Positions 43,431-51,316 of a stretch of DNA of 64,000 nucleotides are shown here, one piece after another. The notes under the pieces were generated by a model. It saw only the letters and a list, made by a program, of their open reading frames with translations. It made no database searches and was not told the DNA's origin. How positions within the stretch are numbered: position 1 is the first letter of the stretch; the number at the start of each line of letters is the position of its first letter. The stretch is from Halobacteriales archaeon YIM A00010 (GTDB lineage: Archaea > Halobacteriota > Halobacteria > Halobacteriales > Haloarculaceae): assembly GCA_025041175.1 (NCBI GenBank), contig JAKCFJ010000001.1, positions 620,001 to 684,000 on the forward strand, read 5' to 3'. The position numbers and the translations under genes are program-made.

Positions 43431-44681
43431 ATGGCGATTCAGGTCACTCGCACCTACGTTGGTTCCATTCAGAACCACCGACAGGTCTGTGATGGCCTCG
43501 ATTCGCTCGGCGATTCTGCCTCGAAAATATGGAATGTCGCGCGCTGGACGGCGGGCCGCATCTGGGATGAGACTGGCAAGATTCCCGGTGAAGGCCCGCT
43601 GAAAGCGTACATGAAAAACCAAGTGTGCTGGAAAGACCTAAATGCACAATCCAGTCAGAAAGTCATCGAAGAACTTTCTGACGCTTTCCAGTCATGGTTC
43701 GACCTGCGACACAAGTACGACAAGGCGAATCCGCCCGGCTACCGCAAGCACGGCGACACTCGACCACGTTCGACGGTCACATTCAAAGCAGACGGCTTCA
43801 AGCACGATCCCAAGAACAACCGCGTCCGACTCTCGAAAGGCTCGAACTTCAAAGAACACTTCTCAGACTTCATCCTCTGTGAGTATCAGACGCGCCCGGA
43901 CGTTTCCCTCTCGGACGCCACTACGGTGCAAAACGTTCGAGCCGTCTGGACTGGTGGAGAGTGGGAACTTCATTTCGTCTGTAAAGTCGAAATAGAACCC
44001 AACGACGCAGCAGGCGACGGAGTCGCAGGCATCGACCTCGGCATCACAAACATCGCCACAGTCGCGTTTCCCGATGAATATGTCCTATACCCCGGCAACT
44101 CGCTTAAACAGGACAAGCACTACTTCAAACGCGCAGAGTACGATACCGAAGGTGAGAACGGCCCGTCCGAGAGGTCCATGTGGGCACGTCGGAAACGTAG
44201 TGAACGTGAAACCCATTTCTACCACGTTCTCACCGACGCCATCATCACCGAGTGTGTTGAACGGAACGTTGGCACGCTCGCAGTCAGTTGGCCCGAAAAC
44301 GTTCGGGAATCTGACTGGGGCAACACTGGCAACAAGAAACTCCATACGTGGGCGTTCGACCGTATCACCCAGTACCTCAGCTACAAAGGCGAAGAACGGG
44401 GCGTCGAGGTACGCAAAGAAAACGAGTGGAATACGAGCAAGACGTGTTCACAGTGTGGTGATAATACAAAATCAAACCGCAAGCACCGTGGTTTGTACGT
44501 GTGTTCGTCGTGTGAGTTGGTCGGAAATGCGGATTGCAACGGAGCAGAGAATATGCGCCAAAAGATAACTCCGAGTCCTCACGGTGAGGATAGGAGTAAC
44601 GGCTGTGTGGCTCAGCCATCGACATACTTGTTCGACCGCGAGAGCGGGACGTTCAAATCGAGAGAACAGGTTGTGTTGTAG
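43431..44681 (+). CDS. tnpB: TnpB RNA-guided nuclease (IS605 OrfB family)
   Basis: This is a 416-residue protein. The RuvC-like site is complete: Asp202 in AGIDLGITNIATV, Glu289 in LAVSWPENVR and Asp368 in GNADCNGAENM. The zinc ribbon CSQCGDN and CSSCEL lies between the last two. The N-terminal helix-turn-helix region (VTRTYVGSIQNHRQVCDGLD) is intact and no stop interrupts it. TnpB proteins use an RNA from the element's right end to cut DNA next to a short motif, which favours retention of the element. It looks functional. Confidence 0.92.
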   Translation: MAIQVTRTYVGSIQNHRQVCDGLDSLGDSASKIWNVARWTAGRIWDETGKIPGEGPLKAYMKNQVCWKDLNAQSSQKVIEELSDAFQSWFDLRHKYDKANPPGYRKHGDTRPRSTVTFKADGFKHDPKNNRVRLSKGSNFKEHFSDFILCEYQTRPDVSLSDATTVQNVRAVWTGGEWELHFVCKVEIEPNDAAGDGVAGIDLGITNIATVAFPDEYVLYPGNSLKQDKHYFKRAEYDTEGENGPSERSMWARRKRSERETHFYHVLTDAIITECVERNVGTLAVSWPENVRESDWGNTGNKKLHTWAFDRITQYLSYKGEERGVEVRKENEWNTSKTCSQCGDNTKSNRKHRGLYVCSSCELVGNADCNGAENMRQKITPSPHGEDRSNGCVAQPSTYLFDRESGTFKSREQVVL

Positions 44682-44743
44682 ACCAGCAAATATCCCACCT
44701 GCGGTACGGGAAGCCTCGTCGTTTACGGCGAGGAGGATGTCAC
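44682..44743 (+). ncRNA. probable 3' part of the tnpB guide RNA (omega RNA) and right end
   Basis: In IS605-type elements the guide RNA covers the end of tnpB and the right end, and its guide is taken from the sequence just outside. Here the scaffold would end with the hairpin CCTCGTCG-TTTA-CGGCGAGG (44714-44733, one wobble) and ATGTCAC. The guide would begin at 44744, inside the 3' half of the split host gene. The 5' end of the RNA cannot be placed from sequence. Confidence 0.45.
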
Positions 44744-44857
44744 GAATGTGCCTGGCCTGTGTGGGAGATCACAACCAAATTGAAACACTACGAGGGCTGG
44801 GACGATCACGAGTGGGCGTAGTACAGTTCATCGGTGATACGAGGCAGAACCGCCTCC

Positions 44858-45029
44858 TACTGTCGGCGGAACGGAGTTCGCGCTGACCTGCACGGGGGGT
44901 GGGAACACCGTCACCGAGGAAGGGATCGTCACACAAATCGACGGCACCGTCTACCACTTCTGCTGTCCGTCGTGTGAACAGCGCTTCACCGAGGCCTACG
45001 AGGAACTCCAGACCCGGGCCGCCGAGTAG
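44858..45029 (+). pseudogene. duplicated 3' fragment of the Lrp-TRASH regulator
   Basis: The 172 bases repeat the end of the gene at 41819-42415 (42244-42415) with scattered differences; the last about 80 are nearly identical. Translated it gives TEFALTCTGGGNTVTEEG and VYHFCCPSCEQRFTEAYEEL to the end. The first zinc pair CAEC has become CTGG, so the copy could not bind metal normally. No start or HTH is present. It lies directly before hisC. Confidence 0.75.
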
Positions 45030-45096
45030 GCCGGACCGCTCACAGGCTCGTGTGACCACGTTTAAGACCGGTCGTCCGTAGCTTCACGTATCGATA

Positions 45097-46164
45097 ATGC
45101 AACCTCGGGACCTCTCTACCCACAGCGTCTACCGGGCCGGGCGCGGCATCGAGGAAGTCGCCCGCGAGATCGGCCTGAACCCCGACGAGATGATCAAGCT
45201 ATCCTCGAACGAAAACCCGCTCGGGCCGAGTCCGGCCGCGACCGAAGCGATCCGTGAACACGCCGGTCACAGCCACACGTATCCGAAGGCCGCCCACACG
45301 GATCTGACCGCCGCGATCGCGCGCGAGTGGGACGTGACGCCGGAACAGGTGTGGCTCGCCAACGGCGGCGACGGCGCGCTCGATTATCTCGCCCGCGCGT
45401 TTCTGGAGCCGGGCGACCGGGTGCTCGTTCCCGATCCGGGGTTTGCCTACTACCCGATGAGCGCCCGGTATCACCACGGCACGGTCGGAACGTACCAGCT
45501 GCAAAAAGCCGACGACTTCGAACAGACCGCAACGAACGTCCTCGATAGCTACGACGGCGAGCGCATCGTCTACGTCACTAGCCCGCACAACCCGACCGGC
45601 CGGGAACTGCCCCGCGAGGAACTGCTCGCGCTCGCGGATCGAACCGACGATTCGACGCTCGTTCTGATCGACGAGGCGTACGCGGAGTTCTCCGAGACCG
45701 AAAGCGCGGTCGGGCTGCTGGGAGAGCGCGAGGACATTGCCGTTCTCCGCACGTTCTCGAAGGTCTACGGATTGGCTGGCGTCCGGCTGGGCTATCTCCT
45801 TGCGCCACCGGCGTGGGCCGACGCCTACGAGCGAGTCACGACGCCGTTCGCAGCGAGTGAACTCGCGTGTCGGGCGGGGTTAGCGGCGCTCGAAGACGAA
45901 ACCCACCTCGAGAACACGGTCGAACTGGTGCGGTGGGCGCGCGAGTACATGCACGACCGGCTCCAGGCTCCCGCGTGGCCCAGCGGCGGGAACTTCGTCC
46001 TCACAGAGGTCGGTGACGCCGAGGCGGTGGCCCACGCCAGTCGACAGCGCGGTGTCATCGTTCGGGATTGCACGAGCTTCGGGCTGCCCGGCTGCGTTCG
46101 GATCAGCTGTGGAACCCGCGAGGAAACGAAACGCGCAGTCGACGTTCTCAACGAGGTAGTATGA
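45097..46164 (+). CDS. hisC: histidinol-phosphate aminotransferase
   Basis: This class I/II PLP aminotransferase carries out a late step of histidine synthesis. IKLSSNENPLGPSPAATEAI opens the fold, PHNPTGRELPREELL is the substrate/PLP segment, and RTFSKVYGLAGVRLGYLLA contains the PLP lysine. The length of 355 residues is normal. It heads a three-gene operon with ATGA overlaps to the kinase and the CDP-alcohol transferase genes. Broad aromatic aminotransferase activity is possible. Confidence 0.92.
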   Translation: MQPRDLSTHSVYRAGRGIEEVAREIGLNPDEMIKLSSNENPLGPSPAATEAIREHAGHSHTYPKAAHTDLTAAIAREWDVTPEQVWLANGGDGALDYLARAFLEPGDRVLVPDPGFAYYPMSARYHHGTVGTYQLQKADDFEQTATNVLDSYDGERIVYVTSPHNPTGRELPREELLALADRTDDSTLVLIDEAYAEFSETESAVGLLGEREDIAVLRTFSKVYGLAGVRLGYLLAPPAWADAYERVTTPFAASELACRAGLAALEDETHLENTVELVRWAREYMHDRLQAPAWPSGGNFVLTEVGDAEAVAHASRQRGVIVRDCTSFGLPGCVRISCGTREETKRAVDVLNEVV

Positions 46165-46661
46165 AACTCGCCATCACCGGCACCCCCGGAACGGGAAAAA
46201 CGACCGCCGCACAACTGCTCGAAACGGACGTCGTTCATCTCAACAACGCGATCCGGGAGCGGGAGCTGTACGCCGAGACCGACGACGCGCGCGACAGTCG
46301 CGTCGTGGATTTCGAGCAGACCGAGGCGTGGCTCGCGGAGCGCGATCCGACCATCGTCGAATCGCACCTCGCCCACCGTTTCGAGGCGGATCGCGTCGTC
46401 GTTTTGCGGTGTCACCCCGAGGAACTACACCAGCGGCTGCGCGAGCGCGGGGAGTCCCAAGCGTCGGCGGAGGAAAACGCCGAGGCCGAAGCGCTCGACG
46501 TGATCCTCGTGGAGGCACTCGATCGCCACGGCGAGGACACGGTGTACGAAATCGACGCAACCGATCGGGAACCGTCGACGGTCGCCCACGAGATCGATCG
46601 CGTGCTGTCGGGCGAGCGCGAACCGAGCGCTGGAACCGTTGATTTCACCGGCTACCTATGA
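46161..46661 (+). CDS. Fap7/AK6-like adenylate kinase
   Basis: This 166-residue P-loop NTPase starts MKLAITGTPGTGKTTAAQLL (Walker A GTPGTGKT, residues 7-14) and has VVLRCHPEELHQRLRERG. It matches the archaeal Fap7/AK6 group, which acts in small-subunit ribosome maturation and has adenylate kinase activity. The AK6 signature is slightly degenerate. The ATG overlaps the hisC stop, and its own stop overlaps the next ATG. Confidence 0.85.
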   Translation: MKLAITGTPGTGKTTAAQLLETDVVHLNNAIRERELYAETDDARDSRVVDFEQTEAWLAERDPTIVESHLAHRFEADRVVVLRCHPEELHQRLRERGESQASAEENAEAEALDVILVEALDRHGEDTVYEIDATDREPSTVAHEIDRVLSGEREPSAGTVDFTGYL

Positions 46662-47272
46662 CGCTCGATCGCTTTCGCCCGCTGGCGTCGCGCATCGTGG
46701 ACCCGTTCGTGAACGTTTCGGTCCGCGTGGGAGTAACGCCGAACGCCGTGAGCGTCGGCGCGTTCGCGCTGGCTCTCGGTGCCGGCGTCGCGTTTTCCTT
46801 CGTAGACACCGCGTCGTGGACAGCGGCGGTGGGTGCCGTGCTCGTGTTCTGTAACGGGCTGCTCGATCTGCTGGACGGAGCGCTCGCGCGCCGCCTGAAC
46901 GCCGCTTCCACCGCGGGCGATCTCATCGACCACGTCCTCGACCGGTACGCGGACATCGTCGTGCTCGTCGGACTCGCGGTCGGGATCGACCGCTACGGGT
47001 TGGGACTGGCAGCGGTCACTGGCGTGTTGATGACCTCCTACCTCGGGACGCAGGCACAGGCTGTGGGTCTCGATCGCGTGTACGGTGGGCTTCTCGGCCG
47101 CGCCGACAGACTGGCCCTCATCGGAATCGGCGGCGTGCTCGGGGCGATCGCTCCCGGGCGCTTCTACGGGCTGACCGTCATCGGCTGGTTGCTCGTCCTG
47201 TTCGCCGTCGTTGGACATTTCACGGCGGTTCAACGGTTCTACCACGCGCTCGGTGCGCTCCCCGACGACTGA
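46658..47272 (+). CDS. CDP-alcohol phosphatidyltransferase (archaetidyl lipid synthesis)
   Basis: This 204-residue membrane enzyme has the complete family signature DG-x2-AR-x8-G-x3-D-x3-D: DLLDGALARRLNAASTAGDL followed by IDHVLDRYAD. About six transmembrane helices follow. It probably makes a polar archaeal lipid head group, such as archaetidylinositol phosphate or archaetidylglycerol phosphate; which one is not readable. It is translationally coupled to the Fap7-like kinase. Confidence 0.88.
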   Translation: MTLDRFRPLASRIVDPFVNVSVRVGVTPNAVSVGAFALALGAGVAFSFVDTASWTAAVGAVLVFCNGLLDLLDGALARRLNAASTAGDLIDHVLDRYADIVVLVGLAVGIDRYGLGLAAVTGVLMTSYLGTQAQAVGLDRVYGGLLGRADRLALIGIGGVLGAIAPGRFYGLTVIGWLLVLFAVVGHFTAVQRFYHALGALPDD

Positions 47273-47337
47273 GAGCGGGACCGTCACAGATAGACATAAT
47301 ACACTCATTATGAAAATTTAATGATCAGTAGTCAGCG

Positions 47338-47346
47338 TACCATTTA
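47338..47346 (+). promoter_or_regulatory. TATA-like box of the aMBF1 gene
   Basis: TACCATTTA is centred 30 bases before the ATG at 47373. The ATG at 47346 lies within or next to this element, so it cannot be the start. Confidence 0.45.
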
Positions 47347-47372
47347 TGCCTCACGGTGGCAAAGATTCGGTT

Positions 47373-47897
47373 ATGCCTCAATGTGAGATGTGTGGCAAAG
47401 AGGTACCGTCCTTGACAGCAGTGCGCATCGAGGGGGCGGAGATCGACGTTTGTGACGATTGCGCGGACTTCGGGACCGAGGTTCGTACGGAGTCGACCTC
47501 TCAGTCCACGAAATACTCGACCGGCAGCGGGTCGGCAGACTCCTCCTCCACGTCAACGACGCCGTCTGGGGGATCAAGTGGTTCTGAATCTAGAAGTAGT
47601 GATATGTTTGACGAGATGGAGGAAGTCGCACAGGATTACGATCAGCGCATTCGCAACGCCCGCGAGTCGGCCGGTCTCTCACAGGAAGAGCTAGCGGACC
47701 AGCTCAACGAGAAAGCGAGTTTGATCCGGAAGCTCGAACACGGGGACAGTCTTCCGAGCGACTCCGTCCAGACGAAGCTCGAACGCAAGCTGGAGATTTC
47801 GCTGTCGGAGTCGGGAGAGATGGACGACAGCGAGTGGGAAAGCGGCTCGTCGGCCGGGAGCTACACGCTCGGTGACGTGGTCCGACGGAAAGAATGA
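47373..47897 (+). CDS. archaeal multiprotein bridging factor 1
   Basis: This 174-residue protein starts MPQCEMCGKEVPSLTAVRIE, a zinc ribbon completed by VCDDCADFG. A serine/threonine-rich linker of about 45 residues follows, then a Cro/C1-type helix-turn-helix (RIRNARESAGLSQEELADQL, then KASLIRKLEHGDSLPSD). This is the aMBF1 architecture, linked to transcription and 30S ribosomes. The linker is longer than in most archaea but usual for halophiles. Confidence 0.92.
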   Translation: MPQCEMCGKEVPSLTAVRIEGAEIDVCDDCADFGTEVRTESTSQSTKYSTGSGSADSSSTSTTPSGGSSGSESRSSDMFDEMEEVAQDYDQRIRNARESAGLSQEELADQLNEKASLIRKLEHGDSLPSDSVQTKLERKLEISLSESGEMDDSEWESGSSAGSYTLGDVVRRKE

Positions 47898-47925
47898 GCT
47901 GACCCGGTGGTCGACGGAAACGGAT

Positions 47926-47934
47926 GGTTATATC
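47926..47934 (+). promoter_or_regulatory. TATA-like box of tpiA
   Basis: GGTTATATC is centred about 28 bases before the ATG at 47958. It supports the leaderless start used here. Confidence 0.5.
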
Positions 47935-47957
47935 AGCCTTGGAGTGTCGTCTTCAGT

Positions 47958-48602
47958 ATGTTCATCCTCGTCAACCTCAAGGCCTACGACTGTGATCCGG
48001 TTGCGATCGCGGCCGCAGCCGCTGACGTCAGTGACGACACGGACGCACGCGTCGCCGTCGCGCCCCAGACCGCGGAGATCGCTCGCGTTGCGGAGACTGG
48101 CGCCGAAACGTGGGCACAGCACGTCGATCCCGTCGAACACGGGAGTCACACGGGGAGCGCGCTCGCGGAGTCAGTCGCTACAGCGGGCGCGCGAGGGACG
48201 CTGCTCAACCACTCCGAGCGGCGGCTACGGCTCGCGGACATCGATTCGGGGGTTCGTGCGGCCGAACGGGTCGGTCTCGACACCGTCGTGTGCGCGAACA
48301 ATCCAGCACAGGTGGGTGCTGCAACGGCGCTTTCGCCGGATATGGTGGCCGTCGAACCGCCGGAGCTCATCGGCACCGGCACGCCGGTCAGCCACGCCGA
48401 CCCCGACGTGGTCCGCGAGGCTGTGGACGCGGCCGAGGCCGTCGATAGCGAGGTTCCCGTCCTCTGTGGCGCGGGCATCTCGACGGGCGAGGACGTGGCG
48501 GCTGCCGCCGAGCTGGGGAGTGAAGGGGTGTTGCTCGCCAGCGGCGTCGCAAAGGCTGAGGACCCACGCGCCGCCCTCGCGGAGCTCGTCACCACGCTGT
48601 GA
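47958..48602 (+). CDS. tpiA: triosephosphate isomerase
   Basis: This TIM-barrel enzyme interconverts glyceraldehyde-3-phosphate and dihydroxyacetone phosphate. [11 protein letters not shown] contains the N-terminal Asn/Lys; [15 protein letters not shown] has the electrophilic histidine; [13 protein letters not shown] bears the catalytic glutamate; [20 protein letters not shown] and [14 protein letters not shown] are the phosphate loop. At 214 residues it is the short archaeal form. Confidence 0.95.
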   Translation: MFILVNLKAYDCDPVAIAAAAADVSDDTDARVAVAPQTAEIARVAETGAETWAQHVDPVEHGSHTGSALAESVATAGARGTLLNHSERRLRLADIDSGVRAAERVGLDTVVCANNPAQVGAATALSPDMVAVEPPELIGTGTPVSHADPDVVREAVDAAEAVDSEVPVLCGAGISTGEDVAAAAELGSEGVLLASGVAKAEDPRAALAELVTTL

Positions 48603-48693
48603 CCCCGCAATCGAGATCCAGGATCAGATCCCGAGAGCGATCTCGTTTGTGATAGCCGACACGCTCATTTGGTGGTCGTTCCTATGGCAACCA

Positions 48694-49242
48694 ATGCGTA
48701 TCCGTGATTGGCAGGACGTCCTGACCGATGTCGTCGACTCGACCGCAACCCCTGACGACTGGCGCGCTGTCGCCGGTACCCGCAGCAAGGGGGTCGGAGA
48801 GGACATGTATCTCGGCCACCCCGACGCCGGTGTGTTCCAGCTCAAGACGTACGCGAAAAATCCATTCGAGGTGAAAGGCGTCGGGGGGAAGGTCGCCCGT
48901 CGGATCGACGACGAACTCGATCCACTTTTTCCCACTACCGACACTGGTCGGTTCGGGGTTCAATCACCGATCGCGGACGAAACCGAGGCCGAGCAGACGG
49001 CAACCGAGCTCGAAGAGGTGATCAAAACCCACGCCGACGCGCCCACGACGCCGGATGCGCTGTTCGAGGACGTGATGGGTGCGCTCGACAGCCCCGCCTA
49101 CGGGCCGATGGAGTACGACCAGTACGATCGTCCCGAACCGCTCGATGATCTCACCACGACCTTCGAAGAGGCCGAGCAGCTCCTCGAACGCGATTTCGAG
49201 GACGTTGTCACCGACGACGGCGTCGATCGAGGATTCCAGTGA
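48694..49242 (+). CDS. conserved haloarchaeal protein of unknown function
   Basis: This 182-residue acidic protein begins MRIRDWQDVLTDVVDSTATP and contains AVAGTRSKGVGEDMYLGHPD and GVFQLKTYAKNPFEVKGVGG. The C-terminal half is helical and rich in aspartate and glutamate. It has no motif of a known enzyme family and no signal peptide. It lies in the same direction as tpiA, 91 bases downstream. The type is found in other haloarchaea, from memory. Confidence 0.65.
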   Translation: MRIRDWQDVLTDVVDSTATPDDWRAVAGTRSKGVGEDMYLGHPDAGVFQLKTYAKNPFEVKGVGGKVARRIDDELDPLFPTTDTGRFGVQSPIADETEAEQTATELEEVIKTHADAPTTPDALFEDVMGALDSPAYGPMEYDQYDRPEPLDDLTTTFEEAEQLLERDFEDVVTDDGVDRGFQ

Positions 49243-49304
49243 TCGCGTCGTCCGTGCTCGCGCGGGCGTCGAGCACTGGGGACGGAAACCGCGGGTGATC
49301 CACG

Positions 49305-49505
49305 GTGGTCGGTCCGTCCGACGGCGATGGGGACCGTCTGCGCTGGGTGAGACCCGCGCTTGTCGTTCTCGTCGGCGCGTCGTCCGGTCTCATTACGCTC
49401 GTCGGTGATGCGACGCTCGGAGAAACCGCGCTCGTCGTCCTCGTCGGGCTGCTCGTCGGCGTGGTGCTCGTCCGGATCGTGATCCCCGACGGCCGCCGCC
49501 GGTAG
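49305..49505 (+). CDS. small two-helix membrane protein
   Basis: This 66-residue protein, from a GTG start, has two hydrophobic segments, WVRPALVVLVGASSGLITLV and ETALVVLVGLLVGVVLVRIV, joined by a short acidic turn. The ends are charged. No family is recognised. It fills the gap between two larger genes and is convergent with the lycopene-cyclase-like gene. Confidence 0.45.
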   Translation: MVGPSDGDGDRLRWVRPALVVLVGASSGLITLVGDATLGETALVVLVGLLVGVVLVRIVIPDGRRR

Positions 49506-49518
49506 CGTGTGGCGTCGG

Positions 49519-49836
49519 TCAGGCCTCATCGAGCGATCGGAGCGTTTCGTGGAGACCGACGACCAACGCCGGGACCACGAGCATGAAGATGTGCTCTTCG
49601 ATCGGAATACCGAGCAGCTCGACGCCGGTGCGAAGTGGAATGGCGAACACGCCCACTCGCAGCGTGTACCAGTCCCACACGTACGCGAACGGATACAAAA
49701 CAAGGATCGTTCGGGCCGCGCTGCGGACTGCACCGGCGTGGAGCACCAACGCGAGCGCCACGACGCCCCAGAACAGTTCGGTTGCGAGATACGTGTACGG
49801 GCCGAACACACCGATATCCGGAAGTACAGCAACCAT
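49519..49836 (-). CDS. small lycopene-cyclase-domain membrane protein
   Basis: This 105-residue protein has three or four transmembrane segments and the motif GVELLGIPIEEHIFMLVVPA, with YPFAYVWDWYTLRVGVFAIP just before it. This PIEE-type helix pair is the conserved half of the CrtYc/CrtYd lycopene b-cyclase domain. A complete cyclase needs two such halves; only one is present, so it may dimerise or have another role. I chose the ATG at 49836 at the start of the hydrophobic family region. Confidence 0.7.
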   Translation of the reverse strand: MVAVLPDIGVFGPYTYLATELFWGVVALALVLHAGAVRSAARTILVLYPFAYVWDWYTLRVGVFAIPLRTGVELLGIPIEEHIFMLVVPALVVGLHETLRSLDEA

Positions 49837-49922
49837 ACGCCACGTTTGGTTACGACAGCCATAGTCCTGCTGGCGCGCCAACTTTGATTATCGTACAAGA
49901 CAAACCAAATTGGGAGGCCACC

Positions 49923-51062
49923 ATGGACATTGTAGACATTGCGACGCGGGACGCTGTGGAAGTCGACGCATCACAGCGCCTTGCCAAGGTGCGTGGCGTT
50001 TTCGAGCACGAGAACCCAAAGGGAGTCATCGTCACCGACGACGGGTACGAGGGGATCATCACCGAACAACAACTGTTGCAATCCCACGTCGAAGACAGCA
50101 CGAAAGTTGGTGCGATGGTCGAATCAGCGCCAAAGATCGACCGGTCAAGTGACGTTCGGGACGTGGCGCGGATGCTCATCGAAGGCGGCACCAAAGTTGC
50201 TCCCGTTTTCGAGAACGACGATCACTGGGGGATGATCACCGCGGATGCGATCTTGGACGCCGTCCTCGACAATCTCGACGTGCTCTCGATCGAGCAGATC
50301 CATACCGACAGCGTCGTCACGGTCACTGAAGACACCAACGTCGGCCGGACCATCAACCTCCTGCGCGAGAACGGGATCTCGCGGCTTCCCGTGCTCAACG
50401 AGAACGGGAGGCTCACCGGCATGGTTACGACCCACGACATCATCGAGGTCGCCGTCCGGGACATGGACAAACCCACCCACGGCGATCGTGCCGGCGACCG
50501 CGAGCGGATGCTCGATATTCCCGTGTACGACGTGATGCAAAGCCCGGTCGAAACCATCGAGATCGACCGCTCCGTTCGAGACGCCGTGGAGGTGATGCTC
50601 GAACACGACTACGGCGGATTGGTAGTCACGCCGACCGACGAGGAGGACGCCGTCGCCGGTGTCCTCACGAAAACCGACGTGCTCCGGGCGCTCACGTTCA
50701 CCGAAGAGGAGTATCTCGACGTGCAGATCACGAACATCGATCTCCTCGATACACTCCAGCGCGAGGAGATCAGACGGAACGTCGAACAGGTCGTCGAGAA
50801 GTACCAACGGATGAGCGTCCAACACGCCCACGTCCGCTTCCAGAAACACAAAGAAAAGCTCCGGGGAACGCCGCTCATCCAGTGCCAGATCCGACTGCGG
50901 ACCAACCGCGGCCAGGTCGCCGGCTCCGGTGAAGGATACGGTGCTGATTCGGCCTTCCGCGTCGCCCTCGACCGTCTCGAACGCAACGTCCTCGAGCTGA
51001 AAGGCACCCGCAGCGACGAACAGTACAAAGGACAACTGCTGCGGAAACTCAACAAACTGTAG
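49923..51062 (+). CDS. four-CBS-domain protein with a C-terminal RaiA/HPF-like domain
   Basis: This 379-residue cytoplasmic protein has four CBS motifs (about residues 5-60, 65-120, 125-185 and 195-260), for example ISRLPVLNENGRLTGMVTTH. The C-terminal part, from about 275, contains SVQHAHVRFQKHKEKL and later CQIRLRTNRGQVAGSGEGYG and ADSAFRVALDRLERNVLELK, similar to ribosome-hibernation factor HPF/RaiA. It could couple adenylate energy state to ribosome silencing. This is inference from the fusion. Confidence 0.8.
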   Translation: MDIVDIATRDAVEVDASQRLAKVRGVFEHENPKGVIVTDDGYEGIITEQQLLQSHVEDSTKVGAMVESAPKIDRSSDVRDVARMLIEGGTKVAPVFENDDHWGMITADAILDAVLDNLDVLSIEQIHTDSVVTVTEDTNVGRTINLLRENGISRLPVLNENGRLTGMVTTHDIIEVAVRDMDKPTHGDRAGDRERMLDIPVYDVMQSPVETIEIDRSVRDAVEVMLEHDYGGLVVTPTDEEDAVAGVLTKTDVLRALTFTEEEYLDVQITNIDLLDTLQREEIRRNVEQVVEKYQRMSVQHAHVRFQKHKEKLRGTPLIQCQIRLRTNRGQVAGSGEGYGADSAFRVALDRLERNVLELKGTRSDEQYKGQLLRKLNKL

Positions 51063-51316
51063 CGGACAGCAACGGACCGGCGGGCGTGTGTTTGTCCGCG
51101 GGTCGCCCGCTGGCGAACGCTGTCGGCCTAACCGCACGCTGTTTGTGGTCCGACCCACGGTCGGGAATCATTGTGTATAGATGACTAGTATCATGAAAAT
51201 AGTTCTCAGTAACCATGCTTTTCTTTATCATATATTATTATATTTATGATCTAGTTAATATATTTTATTTATGTTAGTAATCAAAAATTATAAGTTATTG
51301 TGTTATAATTGTTTTC
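51063..51316. other. AT-rich promoter region of the halolysin gene
   Basis: From about 51180 to 51316 the sequence is dominated by A and T (runs such as TATATTATTATATTTATG), in strong contrast with the flanking genes. Several overlapping TATA-like elements occur, and the exact promoter cannot be chosen. No gene is visible. Confidence 0.5.

Larger units (their letters stand above)
43295..44743 (+). mobile_element. IS200/IS605-family element carrying only tnpB (IS1341 type)
   Basis: The 1449-base element is delimited precisely by the host gene it interrupts. There is no target duplication, as expected for single-strand Y1 transposition. The left end has a hairpin (43314-43331) and the right end a hairpin (44714-44733) followed by GGATGTCAC. 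The base 5' of the element ends in TTTACTAT. There is no tnpA, so mobility would need a Y1 transposase in trans. Confidence 0.8.
43049..44821 (+). pseudogene. small conserved haloarchaeal gene split by the tnpB element
   Basis: The 5' part (43049-43294, GTG start) encodes ITKDELVRQAAFEAHEEG and MIDSSNFGVLADYLYY. The 3' part (44744-44821) encodes ECAWPVWEITTKLKHYEGWD and DHEWA then TAG. Joining 43294 to 44744 restores one frame of 107 residues with the expected YLYYECAWPVWEI join of this small haloarchaeal family, known to me only as hypothetical. The transposon has therefore inactivated it, unless it is excised. Confidence 0.75.

Noticed and set aside
43295-44743. CRISPR array or Cas12-like locus near tnpB
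   Set aside because: No repeats with regular spacers are present; the nuclease has the size and context of a transposon TnpB.
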